Shown here: positions 18,125 to 27,093 of the stretch, piece by piece
How positions within the stretch are numbered: position 1 is the first letter of the stretch
Layout: each line of letters opens with the position of its first letter
Origin: Ruegeria_C sp041537905
GTDB lineage: Bacteria; Pseudomonadota; Alphaproteobacteria; Rhodobacterales; Rhodobacteraceae
Reading direction: 5' to 3'
NCBI RefSeq assembly: GCF_041537905.1
Contig: NZ_JBGRUO010000005.1
Span: forward strand, 232,311-296,310
Length of the DNA: 64,000 bases
Made by a program: the position numbers and the translations under genes
Notes under the pieces: model-generated
Databases searched by the model: none
The model's input: the letters and a program-made list of their open reading frames with translations, nothing else
Told to the model about the DNA's origin: nothing

Positions 18125-18455
18125 CTTTGCTATCCCTCATTGCTTCTATCACCCTGTCCATCGCGTCGAACCGGGCTTCCCAGATGGGACGGTATCGATC
18201 GGCCCAATTCGCGACGTCCTCCAGAGGCCTTGCATTCAACGTGCAAGGCCGAAACTGAGCATCTTTCCCACGTGTGATGAGCTCGGCTTTTTCCAGAACC
18301 CGTATGTGTTTGGAGATGGCAGGCAAACTCATCTCAAATGGCTGGGCGAGCATGTTCACCGTCGCCTCTCCCTGCGCGAGCCGCGCAAGAATTGCGCGTC
18401 GGGTTGGATTGGCCAAAGCCGCAAAGACAGCATCAAGTTTTTGAGAGTCACTCAT
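18117..18455 (-). CDS. ArsR-family winged helix transcriptional regulator
   Basis: 112 residues. AALANPTRRAILARLAQGEATVNMLAQ and MSLPAISKHIRVLEKAELI give the ArsR helix-turn-helix. There are no Cys-rich metal-binding motifs, so it is probably one of the metal-independent members paired with AHSA1 proteins. It lies upstream of and overlaps the SRPBCC gene, and likely represses its own operon. Confidence 0.88.
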   Translation of the reverse strand: MSDSQKLDAVFAALANPTRRAILARLAQGEATVNMLAQPFEMSLPAISKHIRVLEKAELITRGKDAQFRPCTLNARPLEDVANWADRYRPIWEARFDAMDRVIEAMRDSKDD

Positions 18456-18575
18456 GTGGGCAGTGTATAAACCAGATGGTTAATTAATCAACTTGTTTAT
18501 TACAGGACAAAGCGGCCCATTGCTGACAAAAAGAGTGAACTTCACCCCCAAGAGGCGCGAAAAATCAGGTCGCCA

Positions 18576-19682
18576 TTACGCCGCAGCGTTCTGCCGTGTC
18601 ACGTCGCCGACCCGATAAAGCTGCCCGAACTCGGTCTGCAGGTACGCCTGCAGCGGCACCTGTTCCTGCCGGACGAAGCCTGATTGCGGCAATTGACCGG
18701 TGCGCATCAGGTCAACCACGCCCAGCACCCCGGCGGCGGTGGTCACCTGGATGGCGCTCCAGACCCGGCCATCGATTTCACGGGCGAAAGACTTGTTGAT
18801 ATAGCTCTGCTCAAGCAACTGCCCGTCCTTCAGCCCCTTGGCAGTGCAATATACCAGCACCACATCCTGATCGGTGCGCGGCAGGGCGGCCTCGAAAATC
18901 TCTTTCAGCAGATCGCGCCGCCGCTCCAGCCCGAGATCATTGAGCAGCAGCTTCAGGATATCGCGGTGCCCCGGATAGCGGATCGAGCGGTAAGAGACTG
19001 CACGCGCCTGTCCCTCCAGCGTTTCCGGCAAAGTGCCCAGCCCGCCGGAGGTGTTGAAACACTCATATTCCACGCCGTCATGGCCCAGCAATTCGTAATC
19101 TTCCAGCGGCGCAGTCTTGACCCGCGCGCCATTCACAATGGCATCGCAGGGATTGCAATATTCATTGATCAACCCGTCGGTGGACCAGGTCAGGTTGTAT
19201 TTTAGCGCGTTGGTCGGGAAGAGCGGTAGCGCGCCGACCCGCATATGCAGGCTGTCCAGTTCATCGAACCCCGCCGCCAGCGCCGCACCTGCGATGCCGA
19301 CAAACCCGGGCGCCAGACCGCATTGCGGCATGAACGCCGTGTGACTGTCCCGCGCCAGATCGCGCACGGCCTGTGTGGCCGCGACATCTTCGGTCAGGTC
19401 GAAATAATGCGCGCCCGCCTGCTGCGCCGCCCTGGCAATCACCGGCGTCAGAAAGAACGGTGCCGCCGAGATCACCGCATCGAAGCCGTTCAGCGCCTCG
19501 GCCAACGCCTTCGGGTCATCGGCATCAATCTGCATTGTGGGCAGCCCAGCCCGGTTCAGCGTGCCCAAAGCGGCCAGATCGCGATCGGCCACCGTAACCG
19601 CATAATTGCGCGATCCGTTCAGTAGAGTGGCGATCATCCGCCCGATTTTGCCCGCCCCAACGATACAGATATTCCAACGCAT
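18576..19682 (-). CDS. Saccharopine dehydrogenase family; probable L-lysine dehydrogenase
   Basis: 368 residues. The N-terminal Rossmann motif is VGAGKIGRMIATLL and the fold continues with AVISAAPFFLT and QCGLAPGFVGIAG. Length and sequence match the single-domain lysine 6-dehydrogenase/saccharopine dehydrogenase-like group, which oxidises lysine to aminoadipate semialdehyde with NAD(P). An Lrp/AsnC regulator gene lies just upstream in the same direction, consistent with amino-acid catabolism under Lrp-type control. Reductive saccharopine chemistry is the main alternative. Confidence 0.82.
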   Translation of the reverse strand: MRWNICIVGAGKIGRMIATLLNGSRNYAVTVADRDLAALGTLNRAGLPTMQIDADDPKALAEALNGFDAVISAAPFFLTPVIARAAQQAGAHYFDLTEDVAATQAVRDLARDSHTAFMPQCGLAPGFVGIAGAALAAGFDELDSLHMRVGALPLFPTNALKYNLTWSTDGLINEYCNPCDAIVNGARVKTAPLEDYELLGHDGVEYECFNTSGGLGTLPETLEGQARAVSYRSIRYPGHRDILKLLLNDLGLERRRDLLKEIFEAALPRTDQDVVLVYCTAKGLKDGQLLEQSYINKSFAREIDGRVWSAIQVTTAAGVLGVVDLMRTGQLPQSGFVRQEQVPLQAYLQTEFGQLYRVGDVTRQNAAA

Positions 19683-19799
19683 GGCCTGCCTCCGATCTCT
19701 TTCCTCAAGAGTCTGGGGAAAAACCTGTTCGGAGTGTAGGGCGCAGAGTGTCGGAATGACTCATCGTGCCGTCATATCGGCGGAATTATCGTCGTTTCG

Positions 19800-20228
19800 T
19801 CAGGAGCGATCTATCTTGCGACCAAACACCACCGATGTGTTGGTCCGCTGCACGCCGGGAATGCGCGCCAGTTCGTCGACCAGCACATCCAGATCTTCGA
19901 TCCGCGGTGCCTCGGCCGACAAAAGCAGATCGAAATCCCCATTGATCGACAGGCACAGCTTGACCTCCGGATAGGCCTCCAACCGTTTGATGATACGAGT
20001 GGTTTCCTGCTGCTGCACTTCCAGCATCACGATGACCTGCACCTTGCCACCCTCTTCTGGGTCGCGCAGCACGACCGAGTATCCGGCGATCACACCGCGC
20101 GCCTCCATCTTGGTGATACGTTCATGTACGGTGGTGCGCGCCACGCCAAGCTGACCCGCTATCGCGGTGGTCGATTGCCGCGCATTGTGGCGCAGTGCGG
20201 CGATGATCTTGCGGTCGAGTTGATCCAT
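19800..20228 (-). CDS. Lrp/AsnC-family transcriptional regulator
   Basis: 142 residues from the ATG at 20228, giving the canonical start MDQLDRKIIAAL. The open frame extends 48 codons further upstream, but that part is unlike the family. The helix-turn-helix is TTAIAGQLGVARTTVHERITKME and the C-terminal RAM domain holds GDFDLLLSAEAP. It probably controls the adjacent lysine dehydrogenase gene in response to lysine. A good ribosome site directly before this ATG is not obvious. Confidence 0.88.
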   Translation of the reverse strand: MDQLDRKIIAALRHNARQSTTAIAGQLGVARTTVHERITKMEARGVIAGYSVVLRDPEEGGKVQVIVMLEVQQQETTRIIKRLEAYPEVKLCLSINGDFDLLLSAEAPRIEDLDVLVDELARIPGVQRTNTSVVFGRKIDRS

Positions 20229-20402
20229 CCTCAATCCATAGCGCCCTGCGCAGATGAGGCAAAGGCGCGTCTGCGGCCTGATACCGATCCAGCACAGCTT
20301 TGAGTTTAGCCGTCCGGGCAAAAGAACGGTTTCGATTGCAACCCGTTCTCTTTCCCACAAAGATCGGGTCAACCGCTTGGCAATACAGGATGGAGGGTTT
20401 CA

Positions 20403-21470
20403 ATGAGTGTTTTTGCTGCGAAACTGGCGCTAGGTCTAGGCTTACTTGCCCTATTCGGCACCGTCCAGGCCAAAGCCTCGGAACAGGATCCCGTTCCACA
20501 GCCTGCGCTGAATTATCTCAAGTCCCAGTTAGCAAGCCGCGACGGCCTGATCTGGACCGGGCATACAAACCCCGATACCGACACGCTGGCTGGCAGCATG
20601 CTTGCAGCCTATATTCACGGCGGCCAGCCCGGGCTTCCGAGTCCGCTCAATCCGGAATCCCGCTTTGTGATCGATCAATGCGACGCCGATGAGCCAACGG
20701 TCATCAAGGATTTTTCAGGGGTGGCCGTCGGGCTGGTTGATTTCAATCAGAGCACCCAACTGCCTCCCGGTATCGATCCGGACATGATCGCAGCGATTAT
20801 CGATCACCACGCGATCGGCGGCTCACCAATCAACATCCCGGATGTCATCAGCATCGAGATCAGGCCCTGGGGGTCGACTGCAACGATCCTGGCGGATCAC
20901 GCCCAGATGCTTGATATCGAACTGCCAGTTCCGCTGGCCTGCGTTGGGATGGCTGCTATCCTTTCGGATACGGTCAACCTGACCTCACCGACCACGACCG
21001 ACTACGACAGAGCCTATGTGAAGGCCCTCGCGGCGCGTGCGGGCATCGACGACATCAACGCCTTCGCAGAAAGCATGCTGCTCGCAAAATCCGATCTGAG
21101 CGGGCTGTCGGCGGCAGACATCGTTCTGCTCGATTACAAGGATTTCGAGTTCGGTGGCAAAAAAGTCGGCATCGGCGTGGCCGAAACCCTGACGGCCCAA
21201 CAGTTGATCGACCGGCGCTATCAGCTCAAGACCGCAATCGAAGCACAGAAGAAAGACAGCGGTCTCGATCACCTGATCTTTGCGATCGTCGATACCCGTG
21301 ATCAAAGATCCTATCTGCTCTGGGGTGATGATGCGGACATGAATGTCGCCATCGCAGCCTTTGGCGGGGAGGTGGCGGATGACATGCTGCAGGCGGATGG
21401 CGTGATTTCGCGCAAGCGCCAGATCGGACCCGCCATTCAAAGGGCGGTGGAAAGTCAAAGCGGCGATTAA
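20403..21470 (+). CDS. Family II (DHH) inorganic pyrophosphatase with predicted signal peptide
   Basis: 355 residues. DHH motifs are present: GHTNPDTDTLAGS (residues 53-65), LVDFNQ (111-116), IDHHAIG (133-139), ILSDTVNLTSPTTTD and a C-terminal ISRKRQIGP. These match Mn/Co-dependent family II pyrophosphatases, whose fifth motif is SRKKQ. The second motif is normally VDHNE; here His and Glu become Phe and Gln while the metal-ligand Asp remains. The N-terminus MSVFAAKLALGLGLLALFGT plus VQAKA looks like a Sec signal peptide, whereas this family is usually cytoplasmic. It could be a periplasmic pyrophosphatase or a related phosphoesterase. Confidence 0.82.
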   Translation: MSVFAAKLALGLGLLALFGTVQAKASEQDPVPQPALNYLKSQLASRDGLIWTGHTNPDTDTLAGSMLAAYIHGGQPGLPSPLNPESRFVIDQCDADEPTVIKDFSGVAVGLVDFNQSTQLPPGIDPDMIAAIIDHHAIGGSPINIPDVISIEIRPWGSTATILADHAQMLDIELPVPLACVGMAAILSDTVNLTSPTTTDYDRAYVKALAARAGIDDINAFAESMLLAKSDLSGLSAADIVLLDYKDFEFGGKKVGIGVAETLTAQQLIDRRYQLKTAIEAQKKDSGLDHLIFAIVDTRDQRSYLLWGDDADMNVAIAAFGGEVADDMLQADGVISRKRQIGPAIQRAVESQSGD

Positions 21471-21587
21471 TGGTCCCAAACGGGCCTTCTATTCCATTTC
21501 CTCATAGGTGCATTCCACAAGATCGGTTTCGATCCACCGCGTGGCTTCTTATGTTGACCCGCGAAGCGGGATGCACAAGGACACCAG

Positions 21588-23771
21588 ATGGACCGCGCCG
21601 ACATCGTCGATCAGGCCTTTCGCCAGAGGCTGGCCTCCGGTGATCTGCCACCGGGCCAACCTGCGCAAGGGCCACTCTCGGACACGCAGGCGGTGGCGAT
21701 CTTTCGCGCCCAGTGCCTCAGCCGCAATCTCGACCGCCGCTCGCGCAAGATGCAGGCCGAGGGGCAAGGGTACTACACGATCGGCTCATCCGGGCATGAG
21801 GGCATGGCCGCCGTCGCCGCCGCGCTGCGCCCCGACGACATGGCGTTTCTGCATTACCGCGACGGCGCGTTCCAATGCATGCGCAGCCAGCAGGTGCCTG
21901 GGGTCACGCCCACATGGGACATTCTGCTCAGCTTTGCCACCGCGATGGACGATCCGATCAGCGGCGGGCGGCACAAGGTGCTGGGCTCACACCCTTTGCT
22001 GATCCCGCCGCAGACCTCGACCATCGCCAGCCACCTGCCCAAGGCGGTTGGTGCGGCCTATTCCGTCGGCCTTGCCAAGCGCCACCCGCCCGAACACCGG
22101 ATACTGGCCGAGGATAGCCTGGTGATGTGTTCCTTCGGCGATGCTTCGGCCAATCACTCCACCGCGCAAGGTGCCCTCAACACCGCCGCCTGGACCGCCT
22201 ATCAGTCGACCCCGCTGCCGCTGCTGTTTGTCTGCGAGGATAACGGCATCGGCATCTCGACCCGTACGCCACGCGGCTGGGTGGCGGCGAATTTCCACAA
22301 CCGACCGGGGTTAAAGTATTTCCATGCCGACGGGCTCGACCTCTACGATACCTACCGCGTCGCCCTTGAGGCCGCCGAGTATACCCGCCGCCTGCGCAAA
22401 CCCGCCTTCCTGCATCTGAGCCTCGTGCGGCTTTACGGCCATGCCGGATCGGATCTGCAACAGGCCTATCTGCCCAAACAGGTGTTTGAAGGCTGGGAGG
22501 GCGACGATCCTTTGCTGCATTCTGCCCGCCTGCTGATCCAGCACGACATCCTGAGTGCTGATGAGGTGCTGGCGATCTACCAGCAGACGGAGGACCAATG
22601 TACCCGCATCGCCGCTGAAGTCGTCACCCGCCCCCGCCTGCAAACGGCTGAGCAGGTGATGGTCTCGTTGATCCCGCCACTGCGCATATGCGCGCCCAGA
22701 AACGGGCCATCAGACGAGGCGCGGCAAGCGGCCTTCGGCTCGGACCACAAACAGCTGGGCACGCCACAGACTATGAACAAGCTCATCAACTGGGCGCTCA
22801 CCGATCTGATGCTGAAACATGATGAGATCGTGATGATGGGCGAGGATGTGGGCACCAAGGGCGGCGTCTATGGCGTCACGCAAAAACTGATCGACCGGTT
22901 CGGCCCAGACCGGATGATCGACACGTTGCTGGACGAACAATCCATCCTCGGGCTGGCCATCGGCATGGCCCATAACGGTTTCGTCCCGATCCCCGAGATT
23001 CAGTTCCTCGCCTATCTGCACAACGCCGAGGATCAGCTGCGCGGCGAAGCCGCGACCCTGCCCTTCTTCAGCCAAGGCCAATTCACCAACCCGATGCTGA
23101 TCCGCATCGCGGGCCTCGGTTATCAAAAGGGGTTCGGCGGCCATTTCCACAATGACAACTCGCTGGCCGTGCTGCGCGACATTCCGGGACTGATCATCGC
23201 CTGCCCCTCGCGCGGGGATGACGCGGCGATGATGATGCGCGAATGCGTCCGGCTGGCACGGGAAGAACAGCGCGTGGTGGTGATGGTCGAACCCATCGCG
23301 CTTTATCCCATGCGCGACCTGATGGAGGAGAAAGACGGTGGTTGGATGACCCCCTACCCTGCTCCCGACCGCCGTATCGGATTGGGCGAGGTGGGCGTGA
23401 CGGGCGAGGGCCCACTGGCGATCCTCACCTACGGCAATGGCCGCTATCTGAGCACTCAGGCCGCCCATGACCTCGCGGCGCAGGGCATCGAAACCCGCGT
23501 GATCGACCTGCGCTGGATCGCGCCGCTGCCGGTTGCGGGCATCCTGGCCGCGCTAGAAGGCGCGCAGAAAGTGCTGATCGTCGATGAATGCCGACAAACC
23601 GGCAGCCTGTCGGAGGCGCTGATGGCGCTGCTGCAGGAACAGACCACCCTGCCCCATGCCCGCCTCGCCGCCGAGGACAGCTTCATTGCCACCGGCCCGG
23701 CCTATGCCGCCACCATGCCCTCGCGCGCGAGCATCGCCGAGGCCGCGCGCAGCCTGTGGAGCGGATCATGA
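21588..23771 (+). CDS. Thiamine-diphosphate 2-oxoacid dehydrogenase E1, alpha and beta subunits fused
   Basis: 727 residues. Residues ~1-340 are the E1-alpha half (GSSGHEGMAAVAAALRPDD, and a diphosphate-binding GDASANHSTAQGALN motif, followed by CEDNGIGISTRTP). Residues ~395-727 are the E1-beta half (MNKLINWALTDLMLKHDEIV, MGEDVGTKGGVYGVTQ, VDECRQTGSLSEALM). The two halves are separate proteins in most branched-chain dehydrogenases. No E2 or E3 gene is adjacent; instead the stop overlaps a FabD-like acyltransferase gene by 4 nt. A branched 2-oxoacid substrate is likely by similarity. Confidence 0.9.
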   Translation: MDRADIVDQAFRQRLASGDLPPGQPAQGPLSDTQAVAIFRAQCLSRNLDRRSRKMQAEGQGYYTIGSSGHEGMAAVAAALRPDDMAFLHYRDGAFQCMRSQQVPGVTPTWDILLSFATAMDDPISGGRHKVLGSHPLLIPPQTSTIASHLPKAVGAAYSVGLAKRHPPEHRILAEDSLVMCSFGDASANHSTAQGALNTAAWTAYQSTPLPLLFVCEDNGIGISTRTPRGWVAANFHNRPGLKYFHADGLDLYDTYRVALEAAEYTRRLRKPAFLHLSLVRLYGHAGSDLQQAYLPKQVFEGWEGDDPLLHSARLLIQHDILSADEVLAIYQQTEDQCTRIAAEVVTRPRLQTAEQVMVSLIPPLRICAPRNGPSDEARQAAFGSDHKQLGTPQTMNKLINWALTDLMLKHDEIVMMGEDVGTKGGVYGVTQKLIDRFGPDRMIDTLLDEQSILGLAIGMAHNGFVPIPEIQFLAYLHNAEDQLRGEAATLPFFSQGQFTNPMLIRIAGLGYQKGFGGHFHNDNSLAVLRDIPGLIIACPSRGDDAAMMMRECVRLAREEQRVVVMVEPIALYPMRDLMEEKDGGWMTPYPAPDRRIGLGEVGVTGEGPLAILTYGNGRYLSTQAAHDLAAQGIETRVIDLRWIAPLPVAGILAALEGAQKVLIVDECRQTGSLSEALMALLQEQTTLPHARLAAEDSFIATGPAYAATMPSRASIAEAARSLWSGS

Positions 23772-24799
23772 AACAGACCGCCATCGTCGTTGCACCGGGG
23801 CGCGGCGCCTATAATCGCGAGGAACTCGGCTATCTCGCGCGCCACCATGGCGACAAGACATCATTGATCGAAGATTACGATGCCTATCGCCGCGCGCAGG
23901 GCCAGACGCCCATCAGTGACCTCGACAGCGCCGCGCGGTTTTCGGGCGCGGTGCATACGCGCGGCGACAATGCCTCGGCTCTGATCCATGCCTGCGCCTA
24001 TAGCGATTTCCTGTCCATCGACCGCGACCGGTTCGAGATTATCGGTGTCACCGGCAATTCCATGGGTTGGTATATCGCCTTGACCTGCGCAGGTGCGCTC
24101 AGCCCAATGAACGGGTTGCGAGTGGTCAACACCATGGGCACGCTGATGCAGGAGCAGATGATCGGCGGGCAGCTGATCTATCCCTTTATGGATGCCAATT
24201 GGCAGGTGATCCCCGGTGCGCGCGCGAACACCCTCGCGAAAGTCGCTGAGATCGACGCCCGTGCCGATCACGTTCTGGACCTGTCGATTGATCTGGGCGG
24301 CATGCTCGTACTGGCCGGAAATTCCGCAGGGCTGACCGCATTCGAGGCCGAGATGCCCCGGCTGCAGGACCGTTTCCCAATGCGCCTGCCCAACCATGCG
24401 GGGTTTCACACCGCGCTTCAGGCCCCGGTGGCCGCTCTTGGCCAAAGCAAGCTGGGCCAGAGCCTGTTCGACCAACCCCAGCTTCCCCTGATCGACGGGC
24501 GGGGCGCGATCTGGCAGCCCAAATCCAACGAGCTGACTGCGTTGCGTGACTACACGTTGGGCCATCAGGTGACCGAGACCTATGATTTCACCGCCGCCAT
24601 CCGCACCGCAGCGCGTGAGTTCATGCCGGACGTTTTCATCATCCTAGGTCCCGGCACGACCCTTGGCGGTGCCACAGCACAAAGCCTGATCCTGTCGGCT
24701 TGGCGTGGCTGGACCGGCAAAGCCAGCGTACAAATGTCAGAACCACCTCTGCTTCTGTCGATGGGCCGCGCGGATCAGCGTGACCGGGTGCTGGGCTAG
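23768..24799 (+). CDS. FabD-like (malonyl-CoA:ACP transacylase fold) acyltransferase
   Basis: 343 residues from the ATG at 23768, chosen for its ATGA overlap with the upstream E1 gene; the open frame continues upstream only as a shadow. The nucleophile elbow is GVTGNSMGWYIA (Ser in GNSMG), and the catalytic His is probably in NHAGFHTAL near residue 215. Overall layout fits the acyltransferase fold, but the sequence diverges from housekeeping FabD (GHSLGE is GNSMGW). Coupling to E1 suggests it handles an acyl group from the 2-oxoacid. Substrate and acceptor are unknown. Confidence 0.75.
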   Translation: MKQTAIVVAPGRGAYNREELGYLARHHGDKTSLIEDYDAYRRAQGQTPISDLDSAARFSGAVHTRGDNASALIHACAYSDFLSIDRDRFEIIGVTGNSMGWYIALTCAGALSPMNGLRVVNTMGTLMQEQMIGGQLIYPFMDANWQVIPGARANTLAKVAEIDARADHVLDLSIDLGGMLVLAGNSAGLTAFEAEMPRLQDRFPMRLPNHAGFHTALQAPVAALGQSKLGQSLFDQPQLPLIDGRGAIWQPKSNELTALRDYTLGHQVTETYDFTAAIRTAAREFMPDVFIILGPGTTLGGATAQSLILSAWRGWTGKASVQMSEPPLLLSMGRADQRDRVLG

Positions 24800-24876
24800 C
24801 CGGGTCGGACCGGGCGCCAGCCAGGACATTCATCGCTTTGCCAACCTCTTGCAGGTCTCCTCGGCATCCGATTCGC

Positions 24877-26889
24877 TCAGTCGCCGCCTCTCGGGGCGGG
24901 ATTGGTGAGTGTCGCCGCCAGCCTCCAGTCGTCAAGCCGCGCCACCCGTGGAACATACAAGTCTACCTGGGCCGGGTCGCTCAGGATCAGCACGGCGATC
25001 CGGCGCGGGGATTGCTGTGCCTCCACCGAGACCATCAGCCGCTGGATGCCTGCATTGGGGTTCTGCGCGCCACATTCGGCGTTGTAATCCGTGTCGCAGG
25101 GATTGGCCGATCGCAGCTCGAACCGTGCATCGGCCGGCGACAGAATAAGCGCCGTCATCTCCTTGCCCCCCTGCTTCAAAACCGCCTGCGCGCCGTCCAG
25201 ACTGACCTCTGCTTTGGTATGCATGGTCCATGCCACCTGCTCGACAACCGCGCTGGTGAGCTCATCCTGTATCAGCACCGCCCTGTCGTTTATCAGAGCC
25301 ACGCCGCGCCGGATCGCGCCGGGTGCCGCACCGTAAGCGTCGGACAGATCGGCAATGGCGAAGGTGAACCCGGGGACCTGTGAGAAATCCTCAACAAAGG
25401 CGCGCGACGTCACCTGCTGGTTGGCCCTCTCAAAGGTCAAGGTATTCTGACCGATGGTCGCAGTCCGGTAATAGTCGAACCGGTTCGACGTGAAATACCC
25501 CGGCAACTGGTAATTCCCCAGCCCCAGATCGATTGCCCACCGCACCCCTTTGGCATCAATCACAAATGTGCCTGCATCGAGGTTGTTGTGATGGCTTTGC
25601 AGCGGGCCGGCCTTGAACCCCACAAATGTCGCATCGGGATCGTTCCAGGCCGAGCGTATGGCCACCAGCCCCCTGCCTCCGAACCACAGCGCTTTCGGCT
25701 CGCGCACCTGCGGGCTGATACCGGTGCCATAGCGCCAGAGCAGATTGAACGCGGGATGGGACGATTCCGGTGCGTCTGAGCCGTGCCAGTCATAGTCGGG
25801 CCGCCCGAACCGGTGCGCGAGCCAGGACAGGGCCACTGGATCGGTCACCGTGTCGCTGTCGCCATAGTTGAACAGCAATCCGGTGGGTCCGGTCATATGC
25901 AGTAGGTAGTCGCCGAACCCCGGCAGGCCGGCCGCCTCGGACAGGTCGAAATCATGGTCCAAAACGCTGTCCAGCGCAGTCACGAGGATCGCGGTATCAC
26001 GGGCGGACAAAGCGCCATACATCGGCCCTTCGGGCCATGCGCCATCAGGCGCGAACAGCGCCAGACCGTTTCGCAGCGAGATCTGCGCACGCTCGATCAC
26101 CTGCGCGGCCAGCTCGGGCACCGCTTCGGACACGGCCAGGGCCGCAACGATCAGCCCGGTATTGCACACGATGTTCCAGTTGAACGAGGCCACCGGCCAG
26201 GTGATATCTGACGTTGCCGTCCCGTCAGGCAAAGTGGCGGGCACCGCGACAGGGGGCACCCAATCCTGCGGCCGGGTCCAGCCGGTATCGAAATATTGTT
26301 GGTCCTTGTCATAGATCGCCATACCAGGCTTTAGCGCATAGTTGACAAGAGCGGCCTGTATCACCTGTTGCTCCTGGTCCGTGAGCGCGTCACCCAGCCA
26401 GCTATATCCCAGCGCCACCGCCAGGGTGATCCGGCTCAGGCCCAGGAAATGCGCCGGGTACCAGCTGTTCAATTGCGCCAGCCCCAGCAATTCGTCCCGG
26501 CCGCGCGCGGCATAGCGGTCCTCACCGGTGAGGCGCCAGGCCATCGCAATCGCCGTCAGGCGTTCGACCGCCTTCTCGCTCATCCCGTGCAGCGCGGCGG
26601 GGTCGTCCTTGTAGGTGGTGTGGAATTCCTCCGCGATCGTCGGCTCGTCCAGATAAGACCGTGCCGCAGCGATCAGAACATCATGGTCGCGCGCGATTGC
26701 CGGATGGCGCTGCCGTAACTCTTCCAGACGGGCCAGCGCGGCATCGTTGAGTATGATCTGCGGAACGCCAGCCCCAGCGCCCCGCGCGACGTCCTGCGTC
26801 TCGGTCTGAGCCTGCAGCCGGGGGGCCGCCCCTGCAAACGGCAAGAAGAACATCGCCGCCAAAAAAACGGTCAAGCTGCTGCGGAGCAT
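24877..26889 (-). CDS. Secreted heparinase II/III-like polysaccharide lyase
   Basis: 670 residues from the ATG at 26889, which has AAGGAAA upstream; an earlier in-frame start would add 14 residues before the signal. The N-terminus MLRSSLTVFLAAMFFLPFAG is a signal peptide. Residues ~50-370 look like the alpha/alpha toroid with WYPAHFLGLSR and SFNWNIVCNTG. The region with LQSHHNNLDAGTFVIDAKGVRWAIDLG is the heparinase II/III-like domain with likely catalytic His and metal-ligand residues. It would cleave acidic (uronate) polysaccharides in the periplasm. The TRAP operon divergent to it could import the products. The exact polysaccharide is not determinable. Confidence 0.82.
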   Translation of the reverse strand: MLRSSLTVFLAAMFFLPFAGAAPRLQAQTETQDVARGAGAGVPQIILNDAALARLEELRQRHPAIARDHDVLIAAARSYLDEPTIAEEFHTTYKDDPAALHGMSEKAVERLTAIAMAWRLTGEDRYAARGRDELLGLAQLNSWYPAHFLGLSRITLAVALGYSWLGDALTDQEQQVIQAALVNYALKPGMAIYDKDQQYFDTGWTRPQDWVPPVAVPATLPDGTATSDITWPVASFNWNIVCNTGLIVAALAVSEAVPELAAQVIERAQISLRNGLALFAPDGAWPEGPMYGALSARDTAILVTALDSVLDHDFDLSEAAGLPGFGDYLLHMTGPTGLLFNYGDSDTVTDPVALSWLAHRFGRPDYDWHGSDAPESSHPAFNLLWRYGTGISPQVREPKALWFGGRGLVAIRSAWNDPDATFVGFKAGPLQSHHNNLDAGTFVIDAKGVRWAIDLGLGNYQLPGYFTSNRFDYYRTATIGQNTLTFERANQQVTSRAFVEDFSQVPGFTFAIADLSDAYGAAPGAIRRGVALINDRAVLIQDELTSAVVEQVAWTMHTKAEVSLDGAQAVLKQGGKEMTALILSPADARFELRSANPCDTDYNAECGAQNPNAGIQRLMVSVEAQQSPRRIAVLILSDPAQVDLYVPRVARLDDWRLAATLTNPAPRGGD

Positions 26890-26972
26890 TCCGATTTCCT
26901 TGTGTTGATGCCGACAATACCGACCGGTCACTTGCCGTCAATGGCCCGCCCAAGGCCAACTCCCGGCTAAAT

Positions 26973-26997
26973 TTGCCCTGCGGATTTCCGCAGGCAA
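26973..26997. promoter_or_regulatory. Inverted repeat in the lyase/TRAP divergent promoter region
   Basis: TTGCC-TGCGGA and TCCGCA-GGCAA form an 11-bp dyad with one bulged C and a two-base centre, about midway between the lyase start (26889) and the TRAP binding-protein start (27094). Position and symmetry suggest a regulator binding site or a leader hairpin. No cognate regulator is encoded beside it. Confidence 0.45.
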
Positions 26998-27093
26998 CCG
27001 CCCAGGGCGTGCGCGGATTCCTTCCTTGCAAAGAGGCGCGGCAATCTCGATGCTGCCCTTCATCGCATTCGAGCGCTTCTGGGAGGAACCATC

